This document shows, in pieces, positions 17,396 through 26,332 of a stretch of DNA of 64,000 nt. The notes under the pieces are model-generated. The model was not told the origin of the DNA and did not search any database. It was given only the letters and a program-made list of their open reading frames with translations. Within the stretch, counting starts at the first letter, position 1; each line of letters begins with the position of its first letter. The translations under genes were made by a program, and so were the position numbers. The DNA lies in NCBI RefSeq assembly GCF_023016525.1, contig NZ_JALKCG010000006.1, forward strand, positions 124,001 to 188,000, read 5' to 3'. This DNA comes from Ancylobacter koreensis. Lineage in GTDB: Bacteria > Pseudomonadota > Alphaproteobacteria > Rhizobiales > Xanthobacteraceae.

Positions 17396-18307
17396 ATGCG
17401 CCATCTCCTCGTCCTGCTGAACGCCCGCGCCGGCACGCTCCTCGACCGCGACGCGGAGGAGGTGCGCTCCCTTGTCGAGCAGGCGCTGGAAGGCGCCGGC
17501 CGCACGGTCGAGGTGCATCTGCTGGGCGGCAAGAACCTCGTGCGCGCCATCCGCGAGTCCGGGCGCGGCGACCACGACACGGTGATCGTGGGCGGCGGCG
17601 ACGGCAGCGTGAGCCTGGCGGCGCGCAGCCTCGAAGGCACCGGCAAGACGCTCGGCATCCTGCCGCTCGGCACGCTCAACCTGCTGGCCCGCGACCTCGG
17701 CATGCCCACCGACATCGAGGCGGCGCTCGCGGCCCTCGACGCGGCGCAGCCCCGCGCCATCGACCTCGCCGCGCTGAACGGGCGCCCGTTCCACACCATT
17801 TCCGGCATGGGCTTCTTCAGCCAGATGGCGCGCGCCCGCGAGACGGCACGGCAATGGAAGCTATGGCGCTTCCTCGCCGTCGCCATAGCCGCCATCTATG
17901 CGCTGCGGCGCAGCGGGCGCTTCGACCTCGACGTTACGGTGGACGGCACCGAGCACCGCTTCAGCGCCTTCGCCGCGCTGCTGTCGGTCAACCGCTTCAG
18001 CGGTCCCGGCTGGCGGCGCGGCCGGCTCGACGAAGGCGTGCTGGAACTCCACGTCGCCGAGGACCGCGGCGCCCTCGCTTTGCTCAAGGCCGGCGCCGAC
18101 ATGGTGACGGACAGCTGGCGCGGCAATCCCGGCATCGTCAGCCTCACCGGCCGGCACATCGTGCTGCGCCGGCCGAACCGCAACCGCGTCTGGGTGTCGA
18201 CCGATGGCGAGCTCGGCCGCGAGAACGTGCCGCTCGACTACCGCATCATGCCCGGCGCCCTGAAGGTGCTGGTGCCGCCGGCGCCGGACGAATCGGATTC
18301 CGAGTGA
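17396..18307 (+). CDS. Diacylglycerol/lipid kinase family protein (YegS-like)
   Basis: 303 residues, typical for bacterial DAGK-catalytic-domain proteins that phosphorylate lipids or long-chain bases. The N-terminal half has LLNARAGTLL and the nucleotide-binding VIVGGGDGSVSLAARSL, followed by LGILPLGTLNLLARDLGMP, the hallmark GTxNxxAR motif. The C-terminal beta-sandwich domain includes STDGELG, a position used in metal or lipid binding. It has no membrane helix. It is convergent with the SIMPL gene, 7 nt apart. Confidence 0.88.
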   Translation: MRHLLVLLNARAGTLLDRDAEEVRSLVEQALEGAGRTVEVHLLGGKNLVRAIRESGRGDHDTVIVGGGDGSVSLAARSLEGTGKTLGILPLGTLNLLARDLGMPTDIEAALAALDAAQPRAIDLAALNGRPFHTISGMGFFSQMARARETARQWKLWRFLAVAIAAIYALRRSGRFDLDVTVDGTEHRFSAFAALLSVNRFSGPGWRRGRLDEGVLELHVAEDRGALALLKAGADMVTDSWRGNPGIVSLTGRHIVLRRPNRNRVWVSTDGELGRENVPLDYRIMPGALKVLVPPAPDESDSE

Positions 18308-18314
18308 GGGCGCC

Positions 18315-19040
18315 TCAGCGCGGCTCGATCTCGTAGGTGATGGTGACCCCGGCGCGCAGCGTCGTCTCGCCCGCCTCCACCGGCACCGAATCCGCCTTCA
18401 TCAGCGCCGGCGCCGCCGCGAACTGGCGCACCATCGGGCGCGCGCCGCCATCGGCGGCGATGGACACGACGCGCACCAGCCGCACCCCGCTCGCCTCGGC
18501 GATGATCTCGGCCTGGTGGCGGGCATCCTTCACCGCCGCGACGCGCGCCTCGTCCTCCAGCTTGCCGGGCTCGGCGATGTCGAAGGCGATGCCGCCGATC
18601 TGGTTGGCGCCCTTTGTGACGAGCTGGTCGAGCAGGTCGCCGAGCTTCGACAGGTCGCGCACCCGCACGGTGACGCCGTTGCTCACCTGGTAGCCGACGA
18701 TGCGCGGGGCGTCGTTGCTGTCCTTCTTGGGCGGCGCGTAGCTCGGCTGCACCGAGAAGCCCGAGGTCGAGATGTCGCGCGGTTCGATGCCGGCCGCCTT
18801 GATCGCCTCGATCACCGCCGCCACCGCCGACGAATTGGCGTCCAGCGCCTCGCGCGCGGTCTTGCCCTCGCTCACCACGCCGGAGGAGAGCGTCGCGGTA
18901 TCCGGCACGGCGCTCGCCGTCCCCTCCCCGCTCACGGTGAGCGTGGTGCGCCGGGCGCCGGCCGAAATCTCCTGCGCGGCGAGCGGCGACAGGCCGGCCA
19001 CCAGCACGGCGGCGCACAGGGAGGCACGGATGAGCTTCAT
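18315..19040 (-). CDS. SIMPL domain (DUF541, YggE-like) periplasmic protein
   Basis: 241 residues with a signal peptide ending LAAQE (about residue 23). The SIMPL domain shows TLTVSGEGTASAVPDTATLSSGV at its start, then AGIEPRDISTSGFSVQPSY and the closing GVTITYEIEPR. Family members such as YggE lower oxidative stress in E. coli and form oligomeric periplasmic assemblies; the molecular role is unclear. Confidence 0.87.
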   Translation of the reverse strand: MKLIRASLCAAVLVAGLSPLAAQEISAGARRTTLTVSGEGTASAVPDTATLSSGVVSEGKTAREALDANSSAVAAVIEAIKAAGIEPRDISTSGFSVQPSYAPPKKDSNDAPRIVGYQVSNGVTVRVRDLSKLGDLLDQLVTKGANQIGGIAFDIAEPGKLEDEARVAAVKDARHQAEIIAEASGVRLVRVVSIAADGGARPMVRQFAAAPALMKADSVPVEAGETTLRAGVTITYEIEPR

Positions 19041-19315
19041 GATCTAACTTCCTCGAACCAGCCGGATGACGAAACGGCAGCCCCGACACCACTTCGGGAA
19101 GGCGGCGGCATTGCGGCGGGCCCGCCTTCACGGCGCAGCTCTACCTGGAAATGGCCGGCAAAGGAGACCCCGCGCGCGCCTTGCGCGCTTCCCGCGCACC
19201 CGTTTCCGCGCGGGTCGCGACGGCGACAGGTGGATGACCTTCGCCTCCCGGTTGGCGTCGTGCCACGCATTTGCTAGCTTCCGCCGCCCGCCGCCGCCCC
19301 AGCGCGCGCCGGAAC
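19041..19315. other. Intergenic region before the tRNA gene
   Basis: About 275 bp upstream of both the SIMPL gene (minus) and the tRNA (plus). I see no gene, strong palindrome or tRNA fragment here. Confidence 0.5.
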
Positions 19316-19391
19316 GGGCCTGTAGCTCAATGGTTAGAGCCGACCGCTCATAACGGTCTGGTTGCAGGTTCGAGTCCTGCCGGGCCCACCA
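19316..19391 (+). tRNA. tRNA with anticodon CAT (most likely tRNA-Ile2, modified CAU)
   Basis: 76 nt including an encoded CCA. Acceptor arms GGGCCTG and CGGGCCC pair (one T-G). The D arm contains AGCTCAATGGTTAGAGC. The anticodon arm is GACCG-CTCATAA-CGGTC with CAT in the loop. The T arm reads GCAGG-TTCGAGT-CCTGC. The variable segment TGGTT and the acceptor type match bacterial isoleucine tRNAs in which C34 is changed to lysidine, rather than initiator or elongator methionine tRNAs. That distinction is by recalled similarity. Confidence 0.9.
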
Positions 19392-19450
19392 AATCCGCCG
19401 ACCGGCAGGCCGGCCAAATGCCGGATATCGGGTCGACAAGGGAGGCTGCG

Positions 19451-19741
19451 ATGCGTGCCCTTTTCCTCGCGGTGCTTTTCGCGGCGGCTCTTCCGCTCGC
19501 CGCGCAGGCGCAGCCGCAGCCCGATTCGCTCGTCACGCGCTGCGCGGACCTTCGGGCGCTGGTGCAGCGCGAGGGCGCAGCCGTCATCAGCACGGGGCCG
19601 AACCTCTACGACCGCTATGTCACCAATGCCGGCGCCTGCATGTCGCAGCGTTCCGAGCCGGCCTGGGTCCCGTCGGCCGACGTGAAGCAGTGCCTCGTCG
19701 GCCAGCGCTGCCGCGAGCGGCGCTACAAATACCGCAACTGA
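19451..19741 (+). CDS. Small secreted hypothetical protein
   Basis: 96 residues. The start ATG at 19451 follows GGGAGG. A strong signal peptide ends LAAQAQ (about residue 20). The mature 75 residues hold four cysteines (RCADL, GACMS, KQCLVGQRCR), likely two disulfides, and a basic end. No family recognised. It begins 60 nt after the tRNA gene and may be read through from it. Confidence 0.65.
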   Translation: MRALFLAVLFAAALPLAAQAQPQPDSLVTRCADLRALVQREGAAVISTGPNLYDRYVTNAGACMSQRSEPAWVPSADVKQCLVGQRCRERRYKYRN

Positions 19742-19763
19742 GGAAGCGCGGGCGGGCTGCGCC

Positions 19764-20387
19764 TCAGCCGGGCGGCATCATCGGCCCGCCGATCCCTTCC
19801 GCCCGCTGGAAGGCCGGACGCGCCTTGAGCCGTGCGAGATAGGCGGGAAGCGCGGGATGCGCGCCGAGGAGGCCGGTGCGTTCGGCCACCTCGATCAGGT
19901 AGCACATCTGGATGTCGGCCAGCGTGAGTTCCTCGCCCATCAGATAGGGGCGCCCGGCGAGCCGGCCGGAAATATGGTCGAGCGTCGCCTCCAGCGTCGG
20001 CGCGACGAAGGCCCTGAGCGCGTCGGTCATGCCGCCGGTGATGGCGCCGATGCGCATGGTCATGATCGGGAAGGCCGCCGTGCTCTCGGCATAGTGCAGC
20101 CACTCCTCATGGCGCCAATGCTCGGCGCTGCCGGGCGGCGGCGCGAGGCGGCCCTCGCCGTAGCGGTCGTTGATGTAGGTGAGGATGACGGCGGATTCGG
20201 CGAGCACGAGGTCGCCGTCCTGGATCACCGGCGCCTTGCCGAGCGGGTGGATCGCCCGCAGCGCCGGCGGCGCCTTGAAGCGCGCATCGCGCTCATGGCG
20301 GACGAGATCATAGGGCAGGCCAAGCTCCTCCATCAGCCAGATGAGGCGCGTCGAGCGCGAGAAAGCCAGATGGTGCAGCGTGATCAC
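19764..20387 (-). CDS. Glutathione S-transferase family protein
   Basis: 207 residues from a GTG at 20387, preceded by AAGGGGGA. The N-terminal thioredoxin fold reads ITLHHLAFSRSTRLIWLMEELGLPYDL, then PLGKAPVIQDGDLVLAESAVILTYI with the glutathione-binding cis-proline and ES pair. The C-terminal helical domain has LTLADIQMCYLIEVAE. It resembles the beta/other bacterial GSTs; the substrate is unknown. Confidence 0.88.
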   Translation of the reverse strand: MITLHHLAFSRSTRLIWLMEELGLPYDLVRHERDARFKAPPALRAIHPLGKAPVIQDGDLVLAESAVILTYINDRYGEGRLAPPPGSAEHWRHEEWLHYAESTAAFPIMTMRIGAITGGMTDALRAFVAPTLEATLDHISGRLAGRPYLMGEELTLADIQMCYLIEVAERTGLLGAHPALPAYLARLKARPAFQRAEGIGGPMMPPG

Positions 20388-20402
20388 GGCGCGTCCCCCT
20401 TG

Positions 20403-20445
20403 GCGCCGGTTCCGGCGCGTCTCCCCCTCGCGCCGGTTCCGGCGC
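20403..20445. repeat. Two identical 16-bp palindromes, 27-bp spacing
   Basis: GCGCCGGTTCCGGCGC occurs at 20403-20418 and again at 20430-20445. Each copy is a perfect palindrome around TT. The sequence between them (GTCTCCCCCTC) also partly repeats the flank before the first copy. They lie upstream of the GST start, before ilvD. Confidence 0.6.
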
Positions 20446-20591
20446 ATGCCCTGTCCGGCAGCAGAGGACGTCCGCGCGCGATTGGCAAGCGGGCGCGCCG
20501 CCGGCACGCCGGCACCGCCGTGCGGGCGCGAAACGGTTGCGCGGGAAGGATGTGAGGCGCATAAGCGCGGCAAAGAGTTTGGAGGAATTCC

Positions 20592-22424
20592 ATGCCCGCC
20601 TATCGCTCCCGCACCACGACCCACGGCCGCAACATGGCCGGCGCGCGCGGCCTCTGGCGCGCCACCGGCATGAAGGACGGCGATTTCGGCAAGCCGATCA
20701 TCGCCGTGGTCAACTCCTTCACCCAGTTCGTGCCCGGCCATGTCCATTTGAAGGACCTCGGCCAGCTCGTGGCGCGCGAGATCGAGGCGGCGGGCGGCGT
20801 CGCCAAGGAATTCAACACCATCGCGGTGGATGACGGCATCGCCATGGGCCATGACGGCATGCTCTATTCGCTGCCCTCGCGCGAGCTGATCGCCGACAGC
20901 GTCGAATACATGGTCAATGCGCACTGCGCCGACGCCATGGTCTGCATCTCCAATTGCGACAAGATCACCCCCGGCATGCTGATGGCGTCGCTGCGCCTCA
21001 ACATCCCGACCGTCTTCGTCTCGGGCGGCCCGATGGAGGCCGGCAAGGTGGTGCTGGGCGGCAAGACCCGCGCGCTCGACCTCGTCGACGCCATGGTCGC
21101 CGCCGCCGACGACCGCGTGTCGGAAGAGGACGTGCAGGTGATCGAGCGCTCGGCCTGCCCGACTTGCGGCTCCTGCTCAGGCATGTTCACCGCCAATTCG
21201 ATGAACTGCCTGACCGAGGCGCTTGGCCTGGCTTTGCCCGGCAACGGCTCGACGCTGGCGACCCATGCCGACCGCAAGCGGCTGTTCGTCGAGGCGGGCC
21301 ATGCCATCGTCGATCTCGCGCGCCGCTACTACGAGCAGGAAGATGCCAGCGTCCTGCCGCGCTCGGTGGCGAGCTTCGCCGCCTTCGAGAACGCGATGAC
21401 GCTCGACATCGCCATGGGCGGCTCGACCAACACGGTGCTGCACCTGCTGGCCGCCGCGCATGAGGGCGAGGTGCCCTTCACCATGGCCGACATCGACCGG
21501 CTGTCGCGCCGCGTGCCGGTGCTGTGCAAGGTGGCGCCCGCCGTCGCCGATGTGCATGTCGAGGACGTGCACCATGCCGGCGGCATCATGGGCATTCTCG
21601 GCGAGCTCGACCGCGCCGGGCTGCTCGACACCTCCGTCAGCACCATCCACGCCCCGACGCTGGCCGCCGCGCTGGAGCACTGGGACGTGAAGCGCAATGC
21701 GAGCGAGGCGGTGCACGAGTTCTTCCGCGCCGCGCCGGGCGGCGTGCCGACGCAGGTCGCCTTCAGCCAGTCCGCCCGCTACGACGACGTCGATCTCGAC
21801 CGCGAGAAGGGCGTGATCCGCGACTATGAGCACGCCTTCTCGCGCGACGGCGGCCTCGCCGTGCTCTACGGCAACCTCGCCGAGGACGGCTGCATCGTGA
21901 AGACGGCGGGCGTCGACGAGAGCATCCTCAAGTTCACCGGCACCGCCGTGGTGTTCGAGAGCCAGGACGACGCGGTGTCGGGCATCCTCGGCAACCGGGT
22001 GCAGCCGGGCCAGATCGTGCTCATCCGCTATGAGGGGCCGCGCGGCGGGCCGGGCATGCAGGAAATGCTGTACCCGACCAGCTACCTCAAATCGAAGGGC
22101 CTCGGAAAGGCCTGCGCGCTGATCACTGACGGGCGCTTCTCCGGCGGTTCCTCGGGCCTGTCCATCGGCCATGTCTCGCCGGAAGCGGCCGAGGGCGGCA
22201 CGATCGGGCTGGTGCGCGAGGGCGACACGATCGAGATCGACATCCCCAACCGGCGCATCCATCTCGCGGTGGACGATGCCGAGCTGGCCGCCCGCCGCGA
22301 GGAGCAGCAGGCGCACGGCTTCAAGCCGGCCGCGCCGCGCAAGCGCAACGTGACGACGGCGCTCAAGGCCTATGCCGCGCTCGCCACCAGCGCCGCCAAG
22401 GGCGCGGTGCGGCAGGTGCCGTAA
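20592..22424 (+). CDS. ilvD: Dihydroxy-acid dehydratase
   Basis: 610 residues with a GGAGG ribosome site. It converts 2,3-dihydroxy-isovalerate or -methylvalerate to the 2-oxo acids in valine, leucine and isoleucine synthesis, using an iron-sulfur cluster. Signatures are [15 protein letters not shown] (cluster cysteine), [25 protein letters not shown] (second cluster cysteine) and [22 protein letters not shown] near the C-terminus. The length suits the long E. coli IlvD type. It stands alone in a terminator-bounded unit. Confidence 0.96.
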   Translation: MPAYRSRTTTHGRNMAGARGLWRATGMKDGDFGKPIIAVVNSFTQFVPGHVHLKDLGQLVAREIEAAGGVAKEFNTIAVDDGIAMGHDGMLYSLPSRELIADSVEYMVNAHCADAMVCISNCDKITPGMLMASLRLNIPTVFVSGGPMEAGKVVLGGKTRALDLVDAMVAAADDRVSEEDVQVIERSACPTCGSCSGMFTANSMNCLTEALGLALPGNGSTLATHADRKRLFVEAGHAIVDLARRYYEQEDASVLPRSVASFAAFENAMTLDIAMGGSTNTVLHLLAAAHEGEVPFTMADIDRLSRRVPVLCKVAPAVADVHVEDVHHAGGIMGILGELDRAGLLDTSVSTIHAPTLAAALEHWDVKRNASEAVHEFFRAAPGGVPTQVAFSQSARYDDVDLDREKGVIRDYEHAFSRDGGLAVLYGNLAEDGCIVKTAGVDESILKFTGTAVVFESQDDAVSGILGNRVQPGQIVLIRYEGPRGGPGMQEMLYPTSYLKSKGLGKACALITDGRFSGGSSGLSIGHVSPEAAEGGTIGLVREGDTIEIDIPNRRIHLAVDDAELAARREEQQAHGFKPAAPRKRNVTTALKAYAALATSAAKGAVRQVP

Positions 22425-22453
22425 CCCGCCGGAGCCGAGAGCCAGAGACCGGG

Positions 22454-22484
22454 AAGGCGGGGCCGCAAGCCTCGCCTTTTCATT
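22454..22484 (+). terminator. Rho-independent terminator after ilvD
   Basis: Stem AAGGCGGGG/CCTCGCCTT (9 bp with one G-T), loop of 7 nt, then TTTT. It starts 30 nt after the ilvD stop. Confidence 0.75.
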
Positions 22485-22512
22485 TCACCGGATGACGACG
22501 CAGGAGGCCCGC

Positions 22513-22818
22513 ATGGCCGACGACAACGACGCCTATGTCTATGACGAAGCCACCGGCGAGTGGCGCCCGGCCTCGGAAATGCTGGCCGCGCGCGCTGGCG
22601 TCGTCGAGGTGCGCGACGCCTCCGGCAACCTGCTGGCCGACGGGGATTCCGTCGTGCTCATCAAGGACCTGAAGGTCAAGGGCGCCGGCCAGACGCTGAA
22701 GCAGGGCACGGTCATCAAGACCATTCGCCTGACCGACGATCCGGACGAGATCGACTGCCGCTACGAGGGCATAAAGGGCCTCGTCCTGCGCACCGAATTC
22801 GTGCGCAAGCGCGGCTAG
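22513..22818 (+). CDS. YjdM/PhnA-domain protein (C-terminal domain only)
   Basis: 101 residues from the ATG at 22513, with an AGGAGG site 5 nt upstream. The core DASGNLLADGDSVVLIKDLKVKGAGQTLKQGTVIKTIRLTDD is the SH3-like PhnA/YjdM C-terminal domain. The N-terminal zinc ribbon of E. coli YjdM is absent and replaced by an acidic lead (ADDNDAYVYDEATGEW). The name comes from alkylphosphonate loci, but YjdM has no proven phosphonate role. Confidence 0.83.
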   Translation: MADDNDAYVYDEATGEWRPASEMLAARAGVVEVRDASGNLLADGDSVVLIKDLKVKGAGQTLKQGTVIKTIRLTDDPDEIDCRYEGIKGLVLRTEFVRKRG

Positions 22819-22938
22819 AAAGCGCAGCCGGGCGCGGCGGAATTCCGCCCGCGCCGCCGGGCGGGCGTCTCGGCGGCGGGCCGGTTCCATGGTAACGTCG
22901 GGTGGACCCGCGCCGGGTCTTCAATCCGCGAGTTCACC

Positions 22939-23235
22939 ATGAAGAAGCTCGTCCTGGCCTTCGCCTTCTGCGCCCTTCCCCTCGCCGCCTCCTCCGGCGC
23001 GCGGGCGGACAAGATCGACCTCTCGACCACCACGTGTGCCCAGTTCCTCGAAAGCGACAAGACCGAGATCATGCTGACGCTGGCCTGGCTCGACGCCTAC
23101 TACAAGGACGTCGACGCGCCGCCGGTGATCGACACCGACAAGTTCGTGGAGAACGCCGGCAAGCTCGGCGAATACTGCGCCGCCAACCCGTCCATCGGCC
23201 TCATCACCGCGACGGACGAGCTGTTCGGCGAGTAA
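22939..23235 (+). CDS. HdeA/HdeB family periplasmic acid-stress chaperone
   Basis: 98 residues. A signal peptide ends SGARAD (about residue 24). The mature part has TTCAQFLESDKTEIMLTLAWLDAYY and a second cysteine in LGEYCAANP, the disulfide pair of HdeA/HdeB. In enterobacteria these proteins unfold at low pH and hold other periplasmic proteins soluble. Rhizobiales carry many paralogues whose function is less tested. Confidence 0.87.
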   Translation: MKKLVLAFAFCALPLAASSGARADKIDLSTTTCAQFLESDKTEIMLTLAWLDAYYKDVDAPPVIDTDKFVENAGKLGEYCAANPSIGLITATDELFGE

Positions 23236-23281
23236 GCCGCTTCCGGCAGATTTCCGCACCTGAGCACCGGCCGCGACAAAG

Positions 23282-23326
23282 CACTACCGAAGTAGTATCC
23301 ATACTATTTTGCTTCCCTGCGGTAGT
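23282..23326. promoter_or_regulatory. Nested inverted repeats upstream of a small secreted protein gene
   Basis: Two symmetric elements in an AT-rich gap: an outer pair ACTACCG...CGGTAGT (23283-23289 and 23320-23326) and an inner TAGTAT-CC-ATACTA (23293-23306). They lie 85-128 bp before the ATG at 23411. They may be an operator, or the terminator-like end of the preceding unit, though no T-run follows. Confidence 0.4.
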
Positions 23327-23410
23327 AAAATATTCGCGGCCGGATAGTCGTTCTTCGGAACAATCAACGGGATCATGGATTAACTCCGCATCAACAGGAG
23401 GAGAGATCCT

Positions 23411-23761
23411 ATGATCAACGCCAAGATGACCTCGGCTGCCGCCCTGGCGGCCCTTCTCGCCCTCGGCGCGCCGGCCTTCGCCCAGTCCAGCGGCGGCATG
23501 GGCGGCGCTTCGTCGAACAGCGCGGCCGATTCCGACAGCGGCCGGACCAACACGCCCGGCGGCCTCGGCAGCTCGGAGAGCCGCTCCACCGATCCGGGTT
23601 CGGCCAATACCCGCTCGATGGGTTCCGGCATGAGCATGCCGGACAACGATCCGTCCGAGGGCCGCAATACCACCACCTCTGACCCGAGCGCGCCGACCAG
23701 TCCCGAGAACCGCAAGAGCAGCTCGGATCGCGACTGCACCAACGGCCAGGTGGCGTGCTGA
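23411..23761 (+). CDS. Secreted Ser/Gly/Asn-rich low-complexity protein
   Basis: 116 residues, preceded by AGGAGGAGAG. A signal peptide ends APAFAQS (about residue 25). The rest is polar and low complexity (Ser, Gly, Asn, Thr, Asp, Pro), with no predicted fold. A single pair of cysteines lies in the last 10 residues (DRDCTNGQVAC), which could form a disulfide at the tip. No family recognised. It ends in a good terminator, so it is monocistronic. Confidence 0.7.
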   Translation: MINAKMTSAAALAALLALGAPAFAQSSGGMGGASSNSAADSDSGRTNTPGGLGSSESRSTDPGSANTRSMGSGMSMPDNDPSEGRNTTTSDPSAPTSPENRKSSSDRDCTNGQVAC

Positions 23762-23785
23762 TCCACGCGCCGTCCGTTGCGACGA

Positions 23786-23812
23786 GGGCCGTCCTTCGGG
23801 GCGGCCCTTTTT
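23786..23812 (+). terminator. Rho-independent terminator
   Basis: GGGCCGTCC/GGCGGCCC stem of 9 bp (one T-G), tetraloop TTCG, followed by TTTTT. It closes the unit of the secreted Ser/Gly/Asn-rich protein. Confidence 0.85.
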
Positions 23813-23920
23813 CGTGGCGCGCGGGCCACGGCTGCAGGCACGCGCTCGGGGCTCGGTTGCGAACAAAACGCGAAACGTGCTCTCTGGACGGGTGATCCGC
23901 GCCCAGGGATTCGTCCGCCC

Positions 23921-25993
23921 ATGCAGCCCGCCGCCTATCTCGACAAGCTGAACCCGCAGCAGCGGCGGGCGGTCGAGCATGGCGTGAGCGGTCCGGGCGA
24001 CATCGCCGCGGGGCCGCTGCTCGTCATAGCCGGCGCCGGCTCGGGCAAGACCGACACGCTGGCGCACCGCGTCGCCCACCTCATTGTCAACGGCGCCGAC
24101 CCGCGCCGCATCCTTTTGCTGACTTTCTCGCGCCGCGCCGCCGCCGAGATGACGCGCCGCGTCGAGCGCATCGCCGTGCAGGTGATGGGGCCGCAGGCGC
24201 GCCCGCTCATCGAGGGGCTGACCTGGGCCGGTACCTTCCACGGCGTCGGCGCGCGGCTGCTGCGCGACCATGCGCTGGAGATCGGCCTTGATCCGAACTT
24301 CACCATCCACGATCGCGAGGACAGCGCCGACCTGATGAACCTCGTGCGGCACGAGCTCGGCCTGTCGAAGACGGAGAAGCGCTTCCCCACCAAGGGTACG
24401 CTGATCGCGATCTATTCGCGGGCGGTGAATGCCGAGCAGCCGCTCGAAGAGGTGATCGGCCGCGCCTTCCCGTGGTGCGCGGGGTGGAGCGCCGAGCTGA
24501 AGGCGATCTTCTCGGCTTATGTCGAGGCCAAGCAGCGCCAGAACGTGCTCGATTACGATGACCTGCTGCTCTACTGGGCGCAGATGGCGGGCGAACCCGC
24601 GCTCGCGGCCGGCCTCTCCGCCCGCTTCGACCATGTGCTGATCGACGAATATCAGGACACCAACAAGCTGCAGGCGACCATCCTGCTGGGCCTCAAGCCC
24701 GACGGGCGTGGCCTCACCGTGGTCGGCGACGACGCGCAGTCGATCTATTCGTTCCGTGCCGCCAATGTGCGCAATATCCTCGATTTTCCCGGCCATTTCA
24801 GCCCGCGTGCCGACACCGTGATGCTGGAGCAGAACTACCGCTCCACCCAGCCCATCCTCGCCGCCGCCAATGCGGTGATCGACTTCGCCAGCGAGCGCTA
24901 CGCCAAGAACCTGTGGTCCGAACGCACCTCCGCCGAGCGCCCCGTGCTGATGAGCGTGCGCGACGAGATCGAGCAGGCGAACTTCGTCGCCACCCGCGTG
25001 CTGGAGAACCGCGAGGACGGCATCGCCCTCAAGTCGCAAGCCGTGCTGTTCCGCGCCGCCCATCACAGCGGGCCGCTGGAGGTCGAGCTGACCCGCCGCA
25101 ACATTCCCTTCGTGAAGTTCGGCGGGCTGAAATTCCTCGATTCTGCGCATGTGAAGGACGTGCTGGGCGTGCTGCGCTTCGTGGAGAACCCGCGCGACCG
25201 CGTGGCGGGCTTCCGCGCGCTGCGCCTGCTCTCCGGCCTCGGCCCCGCCACCGCCGGGCGCATCCTCGACGAGGTGGGCACGCACGGCACGCTGCTGCCG
25301 GCGCTGGAGGCGGTGACGCCCCCGCCCCGCGCGCAGGAGGAATGGCCGGCCTTCCTCGCGCTGGCGCGCGAGCTGAAAGCGCACGGCCCCGGCTGGCCCG
25401 GCGAGCTCGACCTCGTGCGGCAATGGTACGAGCCGCATCTGGAGCGGATCCACGAGGACGCGCCGAGCCGGCTCGCCGACCTCGTGCAGCTCGCGCAGAT
25501 CGCCGCCGGTTATCCCTCGCGCGAGCGCTTTCTGACCGAGCTGACGCTGGACCCGCCCGACGCCACCAGCGCCGAGGCCGGCCCGCCCCATCTCGACGAG
25601 GACTATCTCATCCTTTCCACCATCCATTCCGCCAAGGGGCAGGAATGGAAGTCGGTCTTCGTGCTGAACGCGGTCGACGGCTGCATCCCGATCGACCTTG
25701 GCGCGGGCACGCGCGAGGAGATCGAGGAGGAGCGCCGCCTGCTCTATGTCGCCATGACGCGCGCGAAGGACAGCCTGCACCTCATGCTGCCACAGCGCTT
25801 CTTCGTGCACGGTCAGGCCGCGCGCGGGGACCGGCACGTCTACGCGGCGCGCACCCGCTTCATCCCGCCGATCATCCTCTCCCGCTTCAGCGCCGGCGCG
25901 TGGCCGCCGGCGCAGGCCGAGGCGCCCGGCAGCCGCGCCGAGCCGGCGGTGCGCATCGACATCGGCGCGCGCATGCGTTCCATGTGGAAGTGA
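23921..25993 (+). CDS. ATP-dependent DNA helicase, UvrD/PcrA (Rep-like) family
   Basis: 690 residues, superfamily 1A. Motifs in order are LNPQQRRAVEHG (Q motif), AGAGSGKTDTLAHRV (Walker A), LLLTFSRRAAAEMTRRV (Ia), DYDDLLLYW, VLIDEYQDTN (Walker B), VVGDDAQSIYSFRAA (III), LEQNYRST (IV), TIHSAKGQEWKSVFVLN (V) and EERRLLYVAMTRAKDSLHLM (VI). A 3'-5' translocase role in repair or replication restart is inferred. It is shorter than canonical UvrD and lacks its long C-terminal tail, so the name uvrD is not given. Confidence 0.92.
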   Translation: MQPAAYLDKLNPQQRRAVEHGVSGPGDIAAGPLLVIAGAGSGKTDTLAHRVAHLIVNGADPRRILLLTFSRRAAAEMTRRVERIAVQVMGPQARPLIEGLTWAGTFHGVGARLLRDHALEIGLDPNFTIHDREDSADLMNLVRHELGLSKTEKRFPTKGTLIAIYSRAVNAEQPLEEVIGRAFPWCAGWSAELKAIFSAYVEAKQRQNVLDYDDLLLYWAQMAGEPALAAGLSARFDHVLIDEYQDTNKLQATILLGLKPDGRGLTVVGDDAQSIYSFRAANVRNILDFPGHFSPRADTVMLEQNYRSTQPILAAANAVIDFASERYAKNLWSERTSAERPVLMSVRDEIEQANFVATRVLENREDGIALKSQAVLFRAAHHSGPLEVELTRRNIPFVKFGGLKFLDSAHVKDVLGVLRFVENPRDRVAGFRALRLLSGLGPATAGRILDEVGTHGTLLPALEAVTPPPRAQEEWPAFLALARELKAHGPGWPGELDLVRQWYEPHLERIHEDAPSRLADLVQLAQIAAGYPSRERFLTELTLDPPDATSAEAGPPHLDEDYLILSTIHSAKGQEWKSVFVLNAVDGCIPIDLGAGTREEIEEERRLLYVAMTRAKDSLHLMLPQRFFVHGQAARGDRHVYAARTRFIPPIILSRFSAGAWPPAQAEAPGSRAEPAVRIDIGARMRSMWK

Positions 25994-26008
25994 GGCACGC
26001 CCTTCCGC

Positions 26009-26236
26009 TCAGCGGATGCGCACGCCCGGCCCGTGCTCGCCGGGCGGCAGCAACATGATTCCCGCTTCCTGCAGGGTCTGGACGAGCATGGATTCCGTGC
26101 CACGATGCAGCACGTGGCGGTGCCGCTCGAAATCACGGACGGTGCTGCGGGAAATGCCGGCGCGTTCGGCGAGATGCTCCTGTGTCCAGTTGAGCAGCCC
26201 GCGTGCGGCGCGGCATTGTTCGGGCGCCAATTCCAT
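26009..26236 (-). CDS. Small XRE-family HTH regulator
   Basis: 75 residues from the ATG at 26236. It is almost entirely one helix-turn-helix: CRAARGLLNWTQEHLAERAGISRSTVRDFERHRH. The pattern matches the short Cro/C1-type regulators widespread in alphaproteobacteria. It reads away from the pha operon and shares the gap 26237-26332 with it, so it may regulate that operon or itself; this is inference from position. Confidence 0.8.
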   Translation of the reverse strand: MELAPEQCRAARGLLNWTQEHLAERAGISRSTVRDFERHRHVLHRGTESMLVQTLQEAGIMLLPPGEHGPGVRIR

Positions 26237-26332
26237 CGCTTTCGCCTTGCGTGAAGACGGCCAAATCAACCATAATGGGCGACATCTCGCAAGACTCTGA
26301 GGAAATCGCCCGCAGGGAGGCTCCCGCTACCT

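Noticed and set aside
19316-19391. tRNA as a phage or island attachment site
   Set aside because: No integrase, no repeated tRNA 3' end and no change in composition are visible nearby.
23355-23385. EcfG-type general stress promoter (GGAAC ... CGTT)
   Set aside because: A GGAAC is present, but no CGTT occurs at 16-18 bp; the match is to one half only.
23204-25837. Minus-strand open frame of 877 codons opposite the helicase
   Set aside because: Antisense shadow: the plus strand holds all seven SF1 helicase motifs.
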